From AC-32 sp963765785 (GTDB lineage Bacteria; Actinomycetota; Thermoleophilia; Gaiellales; Gaiellaceae), in NCBI GenBank assembly GCA_963765785.1, contig CAVXXW010000022.1, positions 1 through 64,000 on the forward strand: a stretch of 64,000 bases of DNA. Direction: 5' to 3'. The notes under the pieces were generated by a model. It saw nothing but the letters and a program-made list of their open reading frames with translations, searched no databases and was not told the origin of the DNA. Shown one piece after another: positions 16,808 through 25,563 of this stretch; the stretch's first letter is position 1; every line of letters begins with the position of its first letter. Both the position numbers and the translations under genes were made by a program.

Positions 16808-17513
16808 TCCCGTCCTGGAGCTGGAAGGGCTCGAGGTTCGCTACGGCTCGGTGGCGGCCGTGCGTGGTCTCGGCCTGAGCGTCGAACCGGGGGAGATCGT
16901 CGGCCTGATCGGCCCGAACGGCGCCGGGAAGTCGACCACGCTGCACGCGATCATGGGCGTCGTCCCGCCGTACGCGGGGGAGATCCGGCTCCGCGGGCGC
17001 TCGATCCGCCGGCGCGCGCCCGAGGCAATCGCCCGCGCCGGGATGGCGCTCGTCCCGGAGGGCCGGCGGATCTTCGCGGACTTTTCCGTCGAGGAGAACC
17101 TCCGCCTTGGTCTCGCGGGCCGGTCGAAGCCCAATGGCGGCGACCCGCTCGTGCGCGCCTACGACCTGTTCCCGGTCCTGCACGAGTACCGCCGCCGCCC
17201 GGCTGGGGTGCTCTCGGGCGGCCAGCAGCAGCAACTTGCGATCGGCCGCGCGCTCGTCGCCGACCCCGAGGTTCTGCTCTTGGACGAGCCGTCGCTCGGG
17301 CTCGCGCCGCTCGCGGTCGACAGCGTGTTCGAGGCGCTGCGCGGGATCCGGGAGCACGGCGTCGCGATCCTGCTCGTCGAGCAGCGCGCGCTGCACACGG
17401 TCGCGCTCGCCGACCGGACGCACGTGCTCGTCGGCGGCGAGCTGCGCTTGACGCTCTCGCCGGCCGACGCGCATGACCCCGACAAGATCGTCTCCGCCTA
17501 CCTCTCCTCGTGA
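16800..17513 (+). CDS. livF: LIV-type ABC transporter ATPase, LivF-like
   Basis: A 237-residue ATPase with Walker A GPNGAGKST, the LivF hallmark VPEGRRIFADFSVEENL, signature LSGGQQQQLAIGRAL, Walker B VLLLDEPSLGLAP and the H-loop region LLVEQRALH, where Gln-Arg follows Glu as in LivF homologues. It pairs with LivG on the cytoplasmic face of the permease. ATG overlaps the livG end by 8 nt and its stop overlaps livH by 4 nt. Confidence 0.93.
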   Translation: MADPVLELEGLEVRYGSVAAVRGLGLSVEPGEIVGLIGPNGAGKSTTLHAIMGVVPPYAGEIRLRGRSIRRRAPEAIARAGMALVPEGRRIFADFSVEENLRLGLAGRSKPNGGDPLVRAYDLFPVLHEYRRRPAGVLSGGQQQQLAIGRALVADPEVLLLDEPSLGLAPLAVDSVFEALRGIREHGVAILLVEQRALHTVALADRTHVLVGGELRLTLSPADAHDPDKIVSAYLSS

Positions 17514-18418
17514 TCATCGCCGTCCTTGACTTCCAGACCTTCTCCGATGCGATCGGGCTGGGAGCGATCTACGCGCTCATGGCCGTCGGCATCGGCCTCG
17601 TCTTCGGCGTCCTGCGCTTGGTCAACTTCGCCTACGGCCAGCTGATCATGGCCGGCGCCTACACGCTCGCCTACACGTCGGGCTGGCCGACCTGGGCGAG
17701 CATCGCGACCTGCTTCGCGGTAGTCGTCGCGCTCTCGCTGACGATGGACCTGGTCGTGTTCCGGCCGCTGCGCGGGCAGTCGCCCGCGGTGATGCTCGTC
17801 ACCACGTTCGCGATTGCCTTCCTACTCCAGTCGGTTGCCCTGATCGTGGACATCCGCGACGGCACCCTGGGCCAGGTTACGGCCGCGCTGACGTTCCTGA
17901 ACGAGCCCGTCAAGGTCTTCGGCGGCGACGTGCGCAAGATCACGCTCGTCGCGATCGCGATCGCGGTAGGCGCCCTCTTGTTGCTCGCGCTGCTGCTCGC
18001 GAAGACGACCATCGGCCTGCACACGCGTGCGGCGGCGCAGGACTTCCGTACCGCGCGTCTGCTCGGCGTCCGGGCCAACCGCGTGATCGCGTTCGCGGTC
18101 GTGCTCTCGGGCCTGCTCGCCGCGACGGTGGCGCTGATGATGACAGTGACGCTGCCGTTCGTGACGCCCGACTTCGCCCTTCGAGACACGATCGTGGTCC
18201 TCGTGGGGGTGGTGGTCGGCGGCATCGACCGGCTGTGGACCGCGACGCTCGGGGGGTTCACGATCGGATTCGTCTCGGGCGTGCTCAACGGGCTGCTCCC
18301 GACGGACAAGACCGTGTACCTGCCGTCCGCGGTGTTCACGCTCGTGATCATCGTGCTGCTGCTGCGGCCGGCCGGGCTGTTCAATTGGGGCCGCCACGCG
18401 GCAGGCGAGCGCGTATGA
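17510..18418 (+). CDS. livH: LIV-type ABC transporter permease, LivH-like
   Basis: A 302-residue integral membrane protein with about eight hydrophobic segments. IYALMAVGIGLVFGVLRLVNFAYGQLIMAG is the LivH N-terminal signature and LLGVRANRVIAFAVVLSG the cytoplasmic coupling region for the ATPases. It forms half of the translocation pore with LivM. GTG 17510 overlaps the livF stop by 4 nt. Confidence 0.93.
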   Translation: MIIAVLDFQTFSDAIGLGAIYALMAVGIGLVFGVLRLVNFAYGQLIMAGAYTLAYTSGWPTWASIATCFAVVVALSLTMDLVVFRPLRGQSPAVMLVTTFAIAFLLQSVALIVDIRDGTLGQVTAALTFLNEPVKVFGGDVRKITLVAIAIAVGALLLLALLLAKTTIGLHTRAAAQDFRTARLLGVRANRVIAFAVVLSGLLAATVALMMTVTLPFVTPDFALRDTIVVLVGVVVGGIDRLWTATLGGFTIGFVSGVLNGLLPTDKTVYLPSAVFTLVIIVLLLRPAGLFNWGRHAAGERV

Positions 18419-19431
18419 CGAGGTGGCTCGACCCGCTCGTACAGCTCGGCGGCCCGGTGCTGCTCGTCGTCGCGGTCGGGCTTCTGTCGACCACCGTCTC
18501 CGCCGCCAACGAGGTCTACTTCCTCAACGCGCTCGTATCGGTCGCGATCGTGGTTGCGATCTACGTCTTCGTGGGGAACTCGGGCGTGCTCTCGTTCGGC
18601 CAGATCGCGTTCGTCGCCGTCGGTGCCTTCGCCGCGGGCGTGATGACGGTTCCGCTCGAGTCGAAGAAGGGCGTGCTGACCACGCTCTTCCCGCTTCTGC
18701 GCGACCACTCGATCGGCAACGTGCCCTCGCTGCTGCTGGCGGCCGCACTCGGCGGGCTGTTCTCCTTCATCGTCGGCCTGCCCTTGATGCGGTTGAGCGG
18801 CCTTGCGGCTGGGATCGCGACCTTCGCGGTCCTCGAGATCACGCACAACGTCCTGCAGCAGTGGACGAAGATCGGGCCGGGGGCGACGACGCTGTCGCTC
18901 GTGCCGGAGTCGACGGGCCCGCTGCAGGGGACGCTCGGCGCGATCGTCGTGATCGCGGTCGCCTTCGCGTACCAGCGCAGCCGGCTCGGGCGGCAGCTGC
19001 GGGCCACCCGGGAGGACCCCGCTGTCGCGTCGGGAGTCGGCATCGGCGTCCACCTCCAGCGGTTGTGGGCTTTCACGCTCTCGGGCGCGCTGGCGGGCTT
19101 CGCCGGCGCACTGCTCGTCCACCAGCTCGGCTCGATCACGACCGATCAGGTCTACCTCGAGCTGACCTTCCTGACGCTCGCGATGCTCGTCATCGGCGGG
19201 CTGACGAGCCTCTGGGGCGCAGTCGTCGGCGCGCTCGCTGTGAGCGGGCTCGACTCGTTCCTGAGCCAGGCCGAGCAGGGCGTCCACGTCCTCGGCTTCA
19301 AGCTCGACCTCCCGAGCGGGGCGCACCTGGCCGTCCTGGCGGCGATCATGGCGCTGGTGCTGATCCTGCGCCCATCCGGAATCACCGGCGGCCGCGAGCT
19401 GCGGCTGCCGCGCGCCTGGAGACGCTCGTGA
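18415..19431 (+). CDS. livM: LIV-type ABC transporter permease, LivM-like
   Basis: A 338-residue membrane protein with the LivM pattern: VGNSGVLSFGQIAFVAVGAF, LPLMRLSGLAAGIATFAVLE and the coupling stretch RATREDPAVASGVGI. It ends in the usual RPSGITGGRE tail. It completes the importer with LivH, LivG, LivF and the receptor at 14812. ATG overlaps the livH stop by 4 nt. Confidence 0.93.
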   Translation: MTRWLDPLVQLGGPVLLVVAVGLLSTTVSAANEVYFLNALVSVAIVVAIYVFVGNSGVLSFGQIAFVAVGAFAAGVMTVPLESKKGVLTTLFPLLRDHSIGNVPSLLLAAALGGLFSFIVGLPLMRLSGLAAGIATFAVLEITHNVLQQWTKIGPGATTLSLVPESTGPLQGTLGAIVVIAVAFAYQRSRLGRQLRATREDPAVASGVGIGVHLQRLWAFTLSGALAGFAGALLVHQLGSITTDQVYLELTFLTLAMLVIGGLTSLWGAVVGALAVSGLDSFLSQAEQGVHVLGFKLDLPSGAHLAVLAAIMALVLILRPSGITGGRELRLPRAWRRS

Positions 19432-20345
19432 GGGTCTGCGTCGTCGGCTGCGGCGCCGTCGGCTCGCTGTTCGCGGCGAACCTGGCGCAGCTCGACGACA
19501 TTGAGGTGTGGGCGTACGACCTCGCGCAAGAGCACGTCGATGCGATCAACGCGGGCGGATTGCGCCTCTCGGGCGCGGGCGAGGTCGTCGGTCGCGTGCG
19601 CGCAACAGCCGACCCCGCCTCGCTGCCGGCGTGCGACTTCGGGATCGTCGCGACGAAGGCGATGCACACCGCGGGCGCCGTCGCCGCGACCGCGCACGCG
19701 TTCGCCGAGGGCTCGGTCGCCTCGGTCCAGAACGGCGTCGGCAACGAGGAAGCGATCGCCGAGCACGTGGACCGCGTGATCCGAGGGACGACCTTCCCCG
19801 CTGGCCGGGTACTAGAGCCGGGCCACGTTCAGTGGGACGTGAAGGGGGACACGACGCTCGGCCCCTTCGAGCCGAGCCCGGCGGCGCAGCAGGAGATCGA
19901 GCGTCTCGCCGACGCGTGCACGCGCGCGGGGCTGCCGACGGAGGCGGTCGCCGACGCGCGCGGGCCGCAGTGGCGCAAGGTGATCTTCAACGCGGCCACG
20001 AACCCGGTCGGGGCGCTGACCGGCCTCACCCATGGGCGCGTCTGCGAGGATCCCGCGCTGCGTGCGCTCGTCTCCGGCCTGGTCGACGAGGGAAAGGCCG
20101 TCGCGGCCGCGCAGGGAATCGTCCTCGACGCCGACCCGGAGGAGCTGATCGACCATGCCGCTCGCCCGGACGTCGCCTACGACCACAAGGCCAGCATGCT
20201 GCAGGACGTCGAGGCCCGGCGCGCGACCGAGATCGACTACCTGAACGGCGGCATCGTCCGCTTCGGGCGCGAGCTCGGCGTGCCGACGCCCCTGAACGAA
20301 GGGATACTCGCACTGGTGAGAGGGCTGGAGCGATCGTGGGCGTGA
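19428..20345 (+). CDS. Ketopantoate-reductase-like dehydrogenase, second copy
   Basis: A 305-residue paralogue of the enzyme at 13775: RVCVVGCGAVGSLFAANL, VQNGVGNEE, QWRKVIFNAATNP with the catalytic Lys, and SMLQDVEARRATEIDYLNGG. A proper GTG start overlaps livM by 4 nt. Having two copies on either side of the importer suggests two distinct 2-oxo-acid reductions or stereo-specific isozymes. Neither is next to panB or panC. Confidence 0.88.
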   Translation: MRVCVVGCGAVGSLFAANLAQLDDIEVWAYDLAQEHVDAINAGGLRLSGAGEVVGRVRATADPASLPACDFGIVATKAMHTAGAVAATAHAFAEGSVASVQNGVGNEEAIAEHVDRVIRGTTFPAGRVLEPGHVQWDVKGDTTLGPFEPSPAAQQEIERLADACTRAGLPTEAVADARGPQWRKVIFNAATNPVGALTGLTHGRVCEDPALRALVSGLVDEGKAVAAAQGIVLDADPEELIDHAARPDVAYDHKASMLQDVEARRATEIDYLNGGIVRFGRELGVPTPLNEGILALVRGLERSWA

Positions 20346-21409
20346 GCCCGGGTGAGATCGAGCGGCGTTACGGGAACGTGCGCGAGGCCCTGCAGCGCGA
20401 CGGGCTCGCCGCGGCGCTCGTGTGCGGGAGCGAGTACACGGGCTTCGAGGGCGCGGTCACCTACCTGTCGGGGTTCCAGATCGTGCACCGCTACGCCTAC
20501 GTCCTGCTGCCGCGCGAGGGCGAGCCGGCGATCGTCTTCCCGAGCGAGGCCCGCTACGTCGGCGAGCACGGCACGAGCTGGATCGACCAACAGGTGTTCG
20601 CCGAACGGCCGGGCGACTGGCTCGCCGACCGGCTTCGAGGGCAGCGCGTCGGGGTCTATGGGCTCGACTACGTGATGGCACCGCGCGACTTCGCCGCAGT
20701 CGAGGGCGCGTGCGAGCTTGTCAACTGGGACGTCGAGTTCGACCACGCCCGCGCGGTCAAGAGCAACGAGGAACTGGAATCGGTGCGCGGCAGCGTCCGG
20801 ATCAACACCGAGGGCTTCCACGCCTTCCGCGAGGCGTACGCGCCCGGCCGCAGCGCCGCAGCCGTGCTGGCGCCGGCCGAGGAGCTGTTCGTCGCCGGGG
20901 GCTGCGGGCGGCTGACGATGAACATGGTGCTCGTCGGCGCCGAGTTCGCGATTGCCCGGGTCGAGACGACGCTCGGCGAGTTCTGCATCCCGTCGCTCGA
21001 GATCGCGGGGCCGGGTGGCCACTGGGTCGAGGTCTCGCGGGCGATCGGCACGCCCAACGCCGAGGTGCAACGCATGAACGAGGCCTACGACGAGTACTTC
21101 GAGGCGGCGAAGGACGCGCTGCGACCGGGGAACACCGCGCACGACGCGCACCGGGCGGTGTCGAAGGGCTTCTCCGCCCGCGGCTACACGCTCGGCCACG
21201 TGACGGGTCACTCGATCGGGATGACGATGATCGAGTTCCCGAAGATCGGCGAGGGCGTCGAGACGGAGCTGCGCGAGAACATGGTCTTCTCGATGCACCC
21301 GCACGCGATTGCCGAGAACGGACACGACTGCCTCTACATGCAGGAGACGTGGCTCGTCGCCAAGGACGGCGGCGTCCCGCTGTCCGGCCTACCCTCGAAG
21401 ATCTTCTAG
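20336..21409 (+). CDS. M24-fold (creatinase/prolidase-like) hydrolase, second copy
   Basis: A 357-residue M24-fold protein with a creatinase-type N-terminal domain (LVCGSEYTGFEGAVTYLSGF) and a pita-bread C-terminal domain. Metal-ligand positions look lost: the DxG segment reads FCIPSLEIAGPGG, and the usual IEPG glutamate site reads SMHPHAI; HVTGHSIG keeps the His-containing motif. A non-metal creatinase-like mechanism is likely. GTG 20336 is chosen (GTG 20342 is also possible). It ends the 19-gene run and converges with the next gene by 4 nt. Confidence 0.83.
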   Translation: MGVSPGEIERRYGNVREALQRDGLAAALVCGSEYTGFEGAVTYLSGFQIVHRYAYVLLPREGEPAIVFPSEARYVGEHGTSWIDQQVFAERPGDWLADRLRGQRVGVYGLDYVMAPRDFAAVEGACELVNWDVEFDHARAVKSNEELESVRGSVRINTEGFHAFREAYAPGRSAAAVLAPAEELFVAGGCGRLTMNMVLVGAEFAIARVETTLGEFCIPSLEIAGPGGHWVEVSRAIGTPNAEVQRMNEAYDEYFEAAKDALRPGNTAHDAHRAVSKGFSARGYTLGHVTGHSIGMTMIEFPKIGEGVETELRENMVFSMHPHAIAENGHDCLYMQETWLVAKDGGVPLSGLPSKIF

Positions 21410-22563
21410 GCGAGCAGGCGCCGGTTCGCCGCGAGCGCCTGCAGGACGGCCTGCACGTCTTCGGCGGTGTTGTAGCAGTGCGCCGAGATGCGAAGGTTGG
21501 CATCGCGTGAGGAGGTGACGATCCCGTCGTCCGCGAGCGCCGCGACGAGCTCTTCGACATCCGTCGAGGCGACGCATAGCAGCGCGCCGCTGCGCGCCGG
21601 CTCCGGCGGCGTGACCACCGTCGCGCCGAGCTCGTCGAGGCCGTCGCGGAGGAGCGCGTTCAGCTCGCGTACGTGCGCCTCGGTCTCGGCGACGCCGATC
21701 TCCTGCATCAGCTCGATGCCGGCGATCGCGGCGTAGGTCGACGGGACCGGAGGCGTCCCGGCCTCGAACCGCCGCGCGGTGGACGCCGGGGAGTAGTCGT
21801 GGATGTCCATCTCGAAGATGTCGCGGTCGGCGAACCAGCCGGTCGCGGTCGGCTCGATCTGCTCGACGAGCTCCCGCCGGCAGTAGAAGAAGCCGAGGCC
21901 GGCCGAGCCGAGCAGGTACTTGAGCACGCCCGCGGCCAGAAAGTCGCACCCGAGCGCGCGGACGTCGATCGGCAGCGAGCCCACGGTCTGGTAGGCGTCG
22001 ACGAGCACAAGCGCGCCGCGCTCGTGCGCGAGGCTGGCGATGCCCTCGACGTCGAGCCGACCGCCGTTGCGGAAGCACACGTGCGTCGTGGCGACGAGTG
22101 CCGTCCGCTCGTCGATCGCCTCCGCGAAGCGCTCGAGCGGGATCGTCCCGTCGGCCTCGGCTGGGACGTGGACGACACGCACGCCGCGCCGCTCCTGCGC
22201 GTGCCAGATCTGGCCGATCGTCGGGAACTCGAAGTCGCTGACGACGACCGTGTCCCGGCCGTGGTCGAAGCGGAGCCCGCTGGCGAGCGCGCTGACGCCC
22301 GCGGAGACGGACGTCGTGATCGCGACCTCGTCCTCGTCCGCGTTCACGAGCGAGGCGACGGCGCCGCGCACCGCCTCGAGCCGCCCGACCCAGTACTCCC
22401 AGGGCGCGCCGTGCTCGTCCCAGTCGTCCAGGTAGCGCGCGTAGGCTTCGCGCACCGAGTCCGAGAGCGCGCCCTGGGAGCAGCTGTTGATGTACACACG
22501 CTGCTCGAAGACCGGGAACCGGTGGCGGACCCGCGCGGGCAGGGTCGCGACATCAACGGCCAA
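21406..22563 (-). CDS. Class-V PLP enzyme, kynureninase/cysteine-desulfurase-like
   Basis: A 385-residue fold-type-I PLP protein. The Schiff-base lysine lies in GVLKYLLGSAG and the PLP aspartate in LVLVDAYQTVGS. The later stretch TGWFADRDIFEMD, YSPASTARRFEAGTPPV recalls kynureninases, which carry a GWxGH and GTPP region. With tryptophan 2,3-dioxygenase on the same strand at 28048, a kynureninase role is possible but not proved; isopenicillin-epimerase-like enzymes are alternatives. The only good start is TTG 22563, overlapping livF by 11 nt. Confidence 0.8.
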   Translation of the reverse strand: MAVDVATLPARVRHRFPVFEQRVYINSCSQGALSDSVREAYARYLDDWDEHGAPWEYWVGRLEAVRGAVASLVNADEDEVAITTSVSAGVSALASGLRFDHGRDTVVVSDFEFPTIGQIWHAQERRGVRVVHVPAEADGTIPLERFAEAIDERTALVATTHVCFRNGGRLDVEGIASLAHERGALVLVDAYQTVGSLPIDVRALGCDFLAAGVLKYLLGSAGLGFFYCRRELVEQIEPTATGWFADRDIFEMDIHDYSPASTARRFEAGTPPVPSTYAAIAGIELMQEIGVAETEAHVRELNALLRDGLDELGATVVTPPEPARSGALLCVASTDVEELVAALADDGIVTSSRDANLRISAHCYNTAEDVQAVLQALAANRRLLA

Positions 22564-23272
22564 GGTAGGCCTTTCGCAGGTCCTCGTGCTCGAGCAGCTC
22601 GGCGGCCGCGCCCGACAGCACGATCCGGCCGGTCTGGAGCACATAGCCGCGGTCGGCGATGGAGAGCGAGACATTGGCGTTCTGCTCGACCACGAGAATC
22701 GCCACGCCGTCCTGGTGCACCTGCTGGATGATCTCGAAGTTGCGCTCGACGAGGATCGGGGCGAGCCCCATCGACGGCTCGTCCATCAGCAGCAGCTTCG
22801 GGCGCGACATCAGCGCCCGGCCCATCGCGACCATCTGCTGCTCTCCGCCCGAGAGCGTGCCGGCAAGCTGACGGCGCCGCGTGTGGAGGAGGGGGAAGAG
22901 CGAATAGACGCGGTCGAAGTCCTCCTTCGTCCCACCGTCGTGCAGGTACGCGCCCATCTCGAGGTTCTCGCGTACCGTCATCGGCGCGAACAGGCGGCGG
23001 TTCTCGGGCACGATCGCCATCCCGCGGCCGATCCGGTAGCTCGTCTTCTCGCCGGTCACGTCCTCGCCGTCGAACAGCACTCGGCCCGTCCGCGGCTTGA
23101 CGATGCCGAGCGTCGTCTTCAGCGTCGTCGACTTCCCGGAGGCGTTCCCGCCGAGCAGGCAGACGAGCTCACCCGCAGCGACGTGGAGGTTGACGTCGTC
23201 GAGGATGTGGATCTGGCCGTAGTAGGTGTGGACGCCCTCGAACTGCAGCAGCGGCTTCGCCTCGGCGGCCAT
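22553..23272 (-). CDS. livF: Second LIV-type ABC transporter ATPase, LivF-like
   Basis: A 239-residue ATPase with Walker A GNASGKST (Asn-Ala replaces the commoner Asn-Gly), AIVPENRRLFAPMTVRENL, signature LSGGEQQMVAMGRAL, Walker B LLLMDEPSMGLAP and ILVVEQN. ATG 23272 abuts the livG stop. It is the last transporter gene of the minus-strand LIV operon transcribed from 27863 down. Confidence 0.93.
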   Translation of the reverse strand: MAAEAKPLLQFEGVHTYYGQIHILDDVNLHVAAGELVCLLGGNASGKSTTLKTTLGIVKPRTGRVLFDGEDVTGEKTSYRIGRGMAIVPENRRLFAPMTVRENLEMGAYLHDGGTKEDFDRVYSLFPLLHTRRRQLAGTLSGGEQQMVAMGRALMSRPKLLLMDEPSMGLAPILVERNFEIIQQVHQDGVAILVVEQNANVSLSIADRGYVLQTGRIVLSGAAAELLEHEDLRKAYLGR

Positions 23273-24064
23273 CAGACGGCCTCCTCCTGCGCGCGCAGGC
23301 CGAGGTAGGCCTCGACGACGCGCGGGTTGGTCGCCACCTCGTCGAAGGACCCCTCCGCGATCTTGACGCCGTGGTCGAGCGCGACGACGCGGTCGGAGAT
23401 GCCCTCGACGAGGTGCATGTCGTGCTCGATCACGAAGATCGTGTAGCCGAGCTCCTCGCGGAGCTTGCCGATCAGCTCCGTGATCTCGTGGGTCTCGACC
23501 GGGTTCATCCCGGCGGCCGGCTCGTCGAGCAGCAGCAGCCGCGCGTTCGTGGCCATCGCGCGCGCGATCTCGAGCCGCCGCCGATTCGCGTACGAGAGCG
23601 AGTAGGCGGGCTGGTCCCAGCGGTAGCCCATCAGGCGCCGGCCGAAGAACGCGAGCTTCTCCTCGGCGAGCGCGGCGATCTCGCGCTCTTCCCGCCGCAT
23701 CCCGGGCGTGCGCAGCACCGAGCGGAGGACGCCGGCGTGCGTGTGGCCGTAGGCGGCCGCCATCACGTTCTCCTTCACCGTCATGTTGAGGAACAGCCGC
23801 AGCGTCTGGAACGTCCGCGCGACGCCCCTGCGCGTGATCTTGTTGGGCGCGAGCCCGACGATCGACTCGCCCGTCGAGGAGGATGTCACCCTCGTCCGGC
23901 GCGTAGACCCCCGTGACCAGGTTGAAGAGCGTCGTCTTGCCGGCGCCGTTCGGCCCGATCACGCTGACGATCTCGTGCTCGTCGACGTGGAGGTCGAGCT
24001 CGGAGATCACCTGGAGCCCGCCGAAGGCCTTCGAGACGCCCTTCAGCTCGAGCAGGCGCGCCAT
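23272..24064 (-). pseudogene. livG: Second livG, frameshifted
   Basis: The start (ATG 24064) encodes a normal LivG N-terminus through FGGLQVISELDLHV, Walker A GPNGAGKTT and GDILLDG. The frame is then lost at a C-run on the plus strand (23870-23872, GGG in sense) and resumes in another frame as ESIVGLAPNKITRRG to the stop at 23272, with Walker B LLLLDEPAAGMNP and FVIEHD intact. Removing one G restores a full-length protein of about 263 residues. A single homopolymer indel with all motifs kept suggests a sequencing or assembly error, or very recent inactivation. Confidence 0.85.
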
Positions 24065-25557
24065 CAGCCGATCTCCACCTTCGCCGTCCCGAACAGGCCT
24101 TGCGGCCTGATCGTCATCACCGCGATCAGCAGCGCGCCGAAGAGGACGTACCGGGTCACCGCGGGGTTCTCGATCAGGAGGTTCTCCCACACGAACGCGG
24201 TCAGGTAGAGGGTGGGGACGAACGCGATCACGCGCCACCAGCCCTTCAGCTGCACCAGGACGACGACGCAGACGATCATCAGCAGGTAGCCGTAGACGGC
24301 AAGGCGGCCCGGGTTGGTCGGCAGCAGCACGAAGTGGCGGATGACACCGGTGAGGAAGCCGCCGGAGGTCACGTCGCCGGCGGTGCCGCGCGACCAGACG
24401 GCGCCGACAATCGCGTGCACGGCCAGGCCGAAGACGGCCGTCCCGGCCAGCGCGACCGTGATCCGCCGCCACGACGGCTTCAGCGTGAGCACGATCGCCG
24501 CGACGAGCGCGGCATAGAAGAGCACCCGGGCGTTGTTCGGCGGGGACGTCGAGTCGAGCACCTGGTTCGACGCGATGATCACGATCGCGCCGACCAGCAT
24601 CCCGGTGAGGCTGCCGGTGCCGCCGAGGATGACGACGGCGTAGATCAGGATCAGGACCTGCGTGCCGAAGTTCTGCGGGAAGGCGCCTGTCTGAGCAGCG
24701 GCGAAGACGCTTCCGGCCAGGCCTGCGATGGCTGCGCCGAAGCTGAAGGCCATGATCTTCAGCCGGTTGACGGGCATGCCCATCATCTCGGCGGCCAACG
24801 GATCCTCCCGCGAGGCCTTCCAGGCGCGCCCGGTGCGCGACTCCGCGATGCACCAGAGGATGATCAGGACGACGACGACGCAACCCAGCAGGAACCAGTA
24901 GTAGCCCTTGACCGAGCTGATGGTGAAGGTGTGGCCCAACAGGCGAAAGTTCAGCGGGTCGACGTTGGCGAGCCCGTTCGACCCATTCGTGAGCCCGTAC
25001 GGGTCGGTGGTGTTCGTGAAGATGACGAACGCCTGGCCGAAGAACAGCGTGACGATCGCGAGGTAGTCGCCGAGCAGGCGTCGTGAGGAGGAGCCCAGGA
25101 AGAGCCCCAGCAGCGCGCAGATCACAACGACGAGCAGGATCGAGTACTGGGCGGACCAGTGGTGCGTGTAGATGTGGCCCTTCTCGTGGTGCGTGCCGGA
25201 GAGGAAGGAGTAGATGTAGGCGCCGAAGCCGAAGAAGGCGACGTAGCCGAGGTCGAGGAGGCCGGCGAACCCGACGACGACGTTCAGCCCGAGCGCGAGT
25301 AGGGAGTAGATCAGGATGAAGACGCCGTAGTTGAAGAGGTTCGCCTCGTTCATGAACGGGAGGAACGGGACGAGAATCGCCGGGGTCAGGAACGCGAGCT
25401 TGCCCGCGGGGGGCAGCAGCTCCCATAGGTGGGCGATCCTGCCGCCGAGCCCGGTGGCACGCTCGCGGCGCTGGTCGGCCTGGTCGACCCACTGGTCGAC
25501 GCCGATCTGAACGCCGGCGGGAGCGGGCTCTGGGGTGGGGGGTGTGTTCTCGGCCAC
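24064..25557 (-). CDS. livM: Second LIV-type permease, LivM-like
   Basis: A 497-residue permease, longer than the usual 320-400. It begins with a Pro-rich cytoplasmic tail of about 60 residues (AENTPPTPEPAPAG), followed by LivM segments ALGLNVVVGFAGLLDLGYVAFFGFGAY and the coupling region KASREDPLAAEMMGMPVNR. About 100 extra C-terminal residues with further hydrophobic spans precede the normal ending IRPQGLFG. It probably forms the pore with LivH at 25564. It overlaps the livG start by 1 nt. Confidence 0.9.
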   Translation of the reverse strand: MAENTPPTPEPAPAGVQIGVDQWVDQADQRRERATGLGGRIAHLWELLPPAGKLAFLTPAILVPFLPFMNEANLFNYGVFILIYSLLALGLNVVVGFAGLLDLGYVAFFGFGAYIYSFLSGTHHEKGHIYTHHWSAQYSILLVVVICALLGLFLGSSSRRLLGDYLAIVTLFFGQAFVIFTNTTDPYGLTNGSNGLANVDPLNFRLLGHTFTISSVKGYYWFLLGCVVVVLIILWCIAESRTGRAWKASREDPLAAEMMGMPVNRLKIMAFSFGAAIAGLAGSVFAAAQTGAFPQNFGTQVLILIYAVVILGGTGSLTGMLVGAIVIIASNQVLDSTSPPNNARVLFYAALVAAIVLTLKPSWRRITVALAGTAVFGLAVHAIVGAVWSRGTAGDVTSGGFLTGVIRHFVLLPTNPGRLAVYGYLLMIVCVVVLVQLKGWWRVIAFVPTLYLTAFVWENLLIENPAVTRYVLFGALLIAVMTIRPQGLFGTAKVEIG

Positions 25558-25563
25558 CTCGAC

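Noticed and set aside
13775..20345. Pantothenate biosynthesis (two panE genes)
   Set aside because: Neither copy is near panB, panC or panD; both sit in an uptake/catabolic operon, so only the reductase family is asserted.
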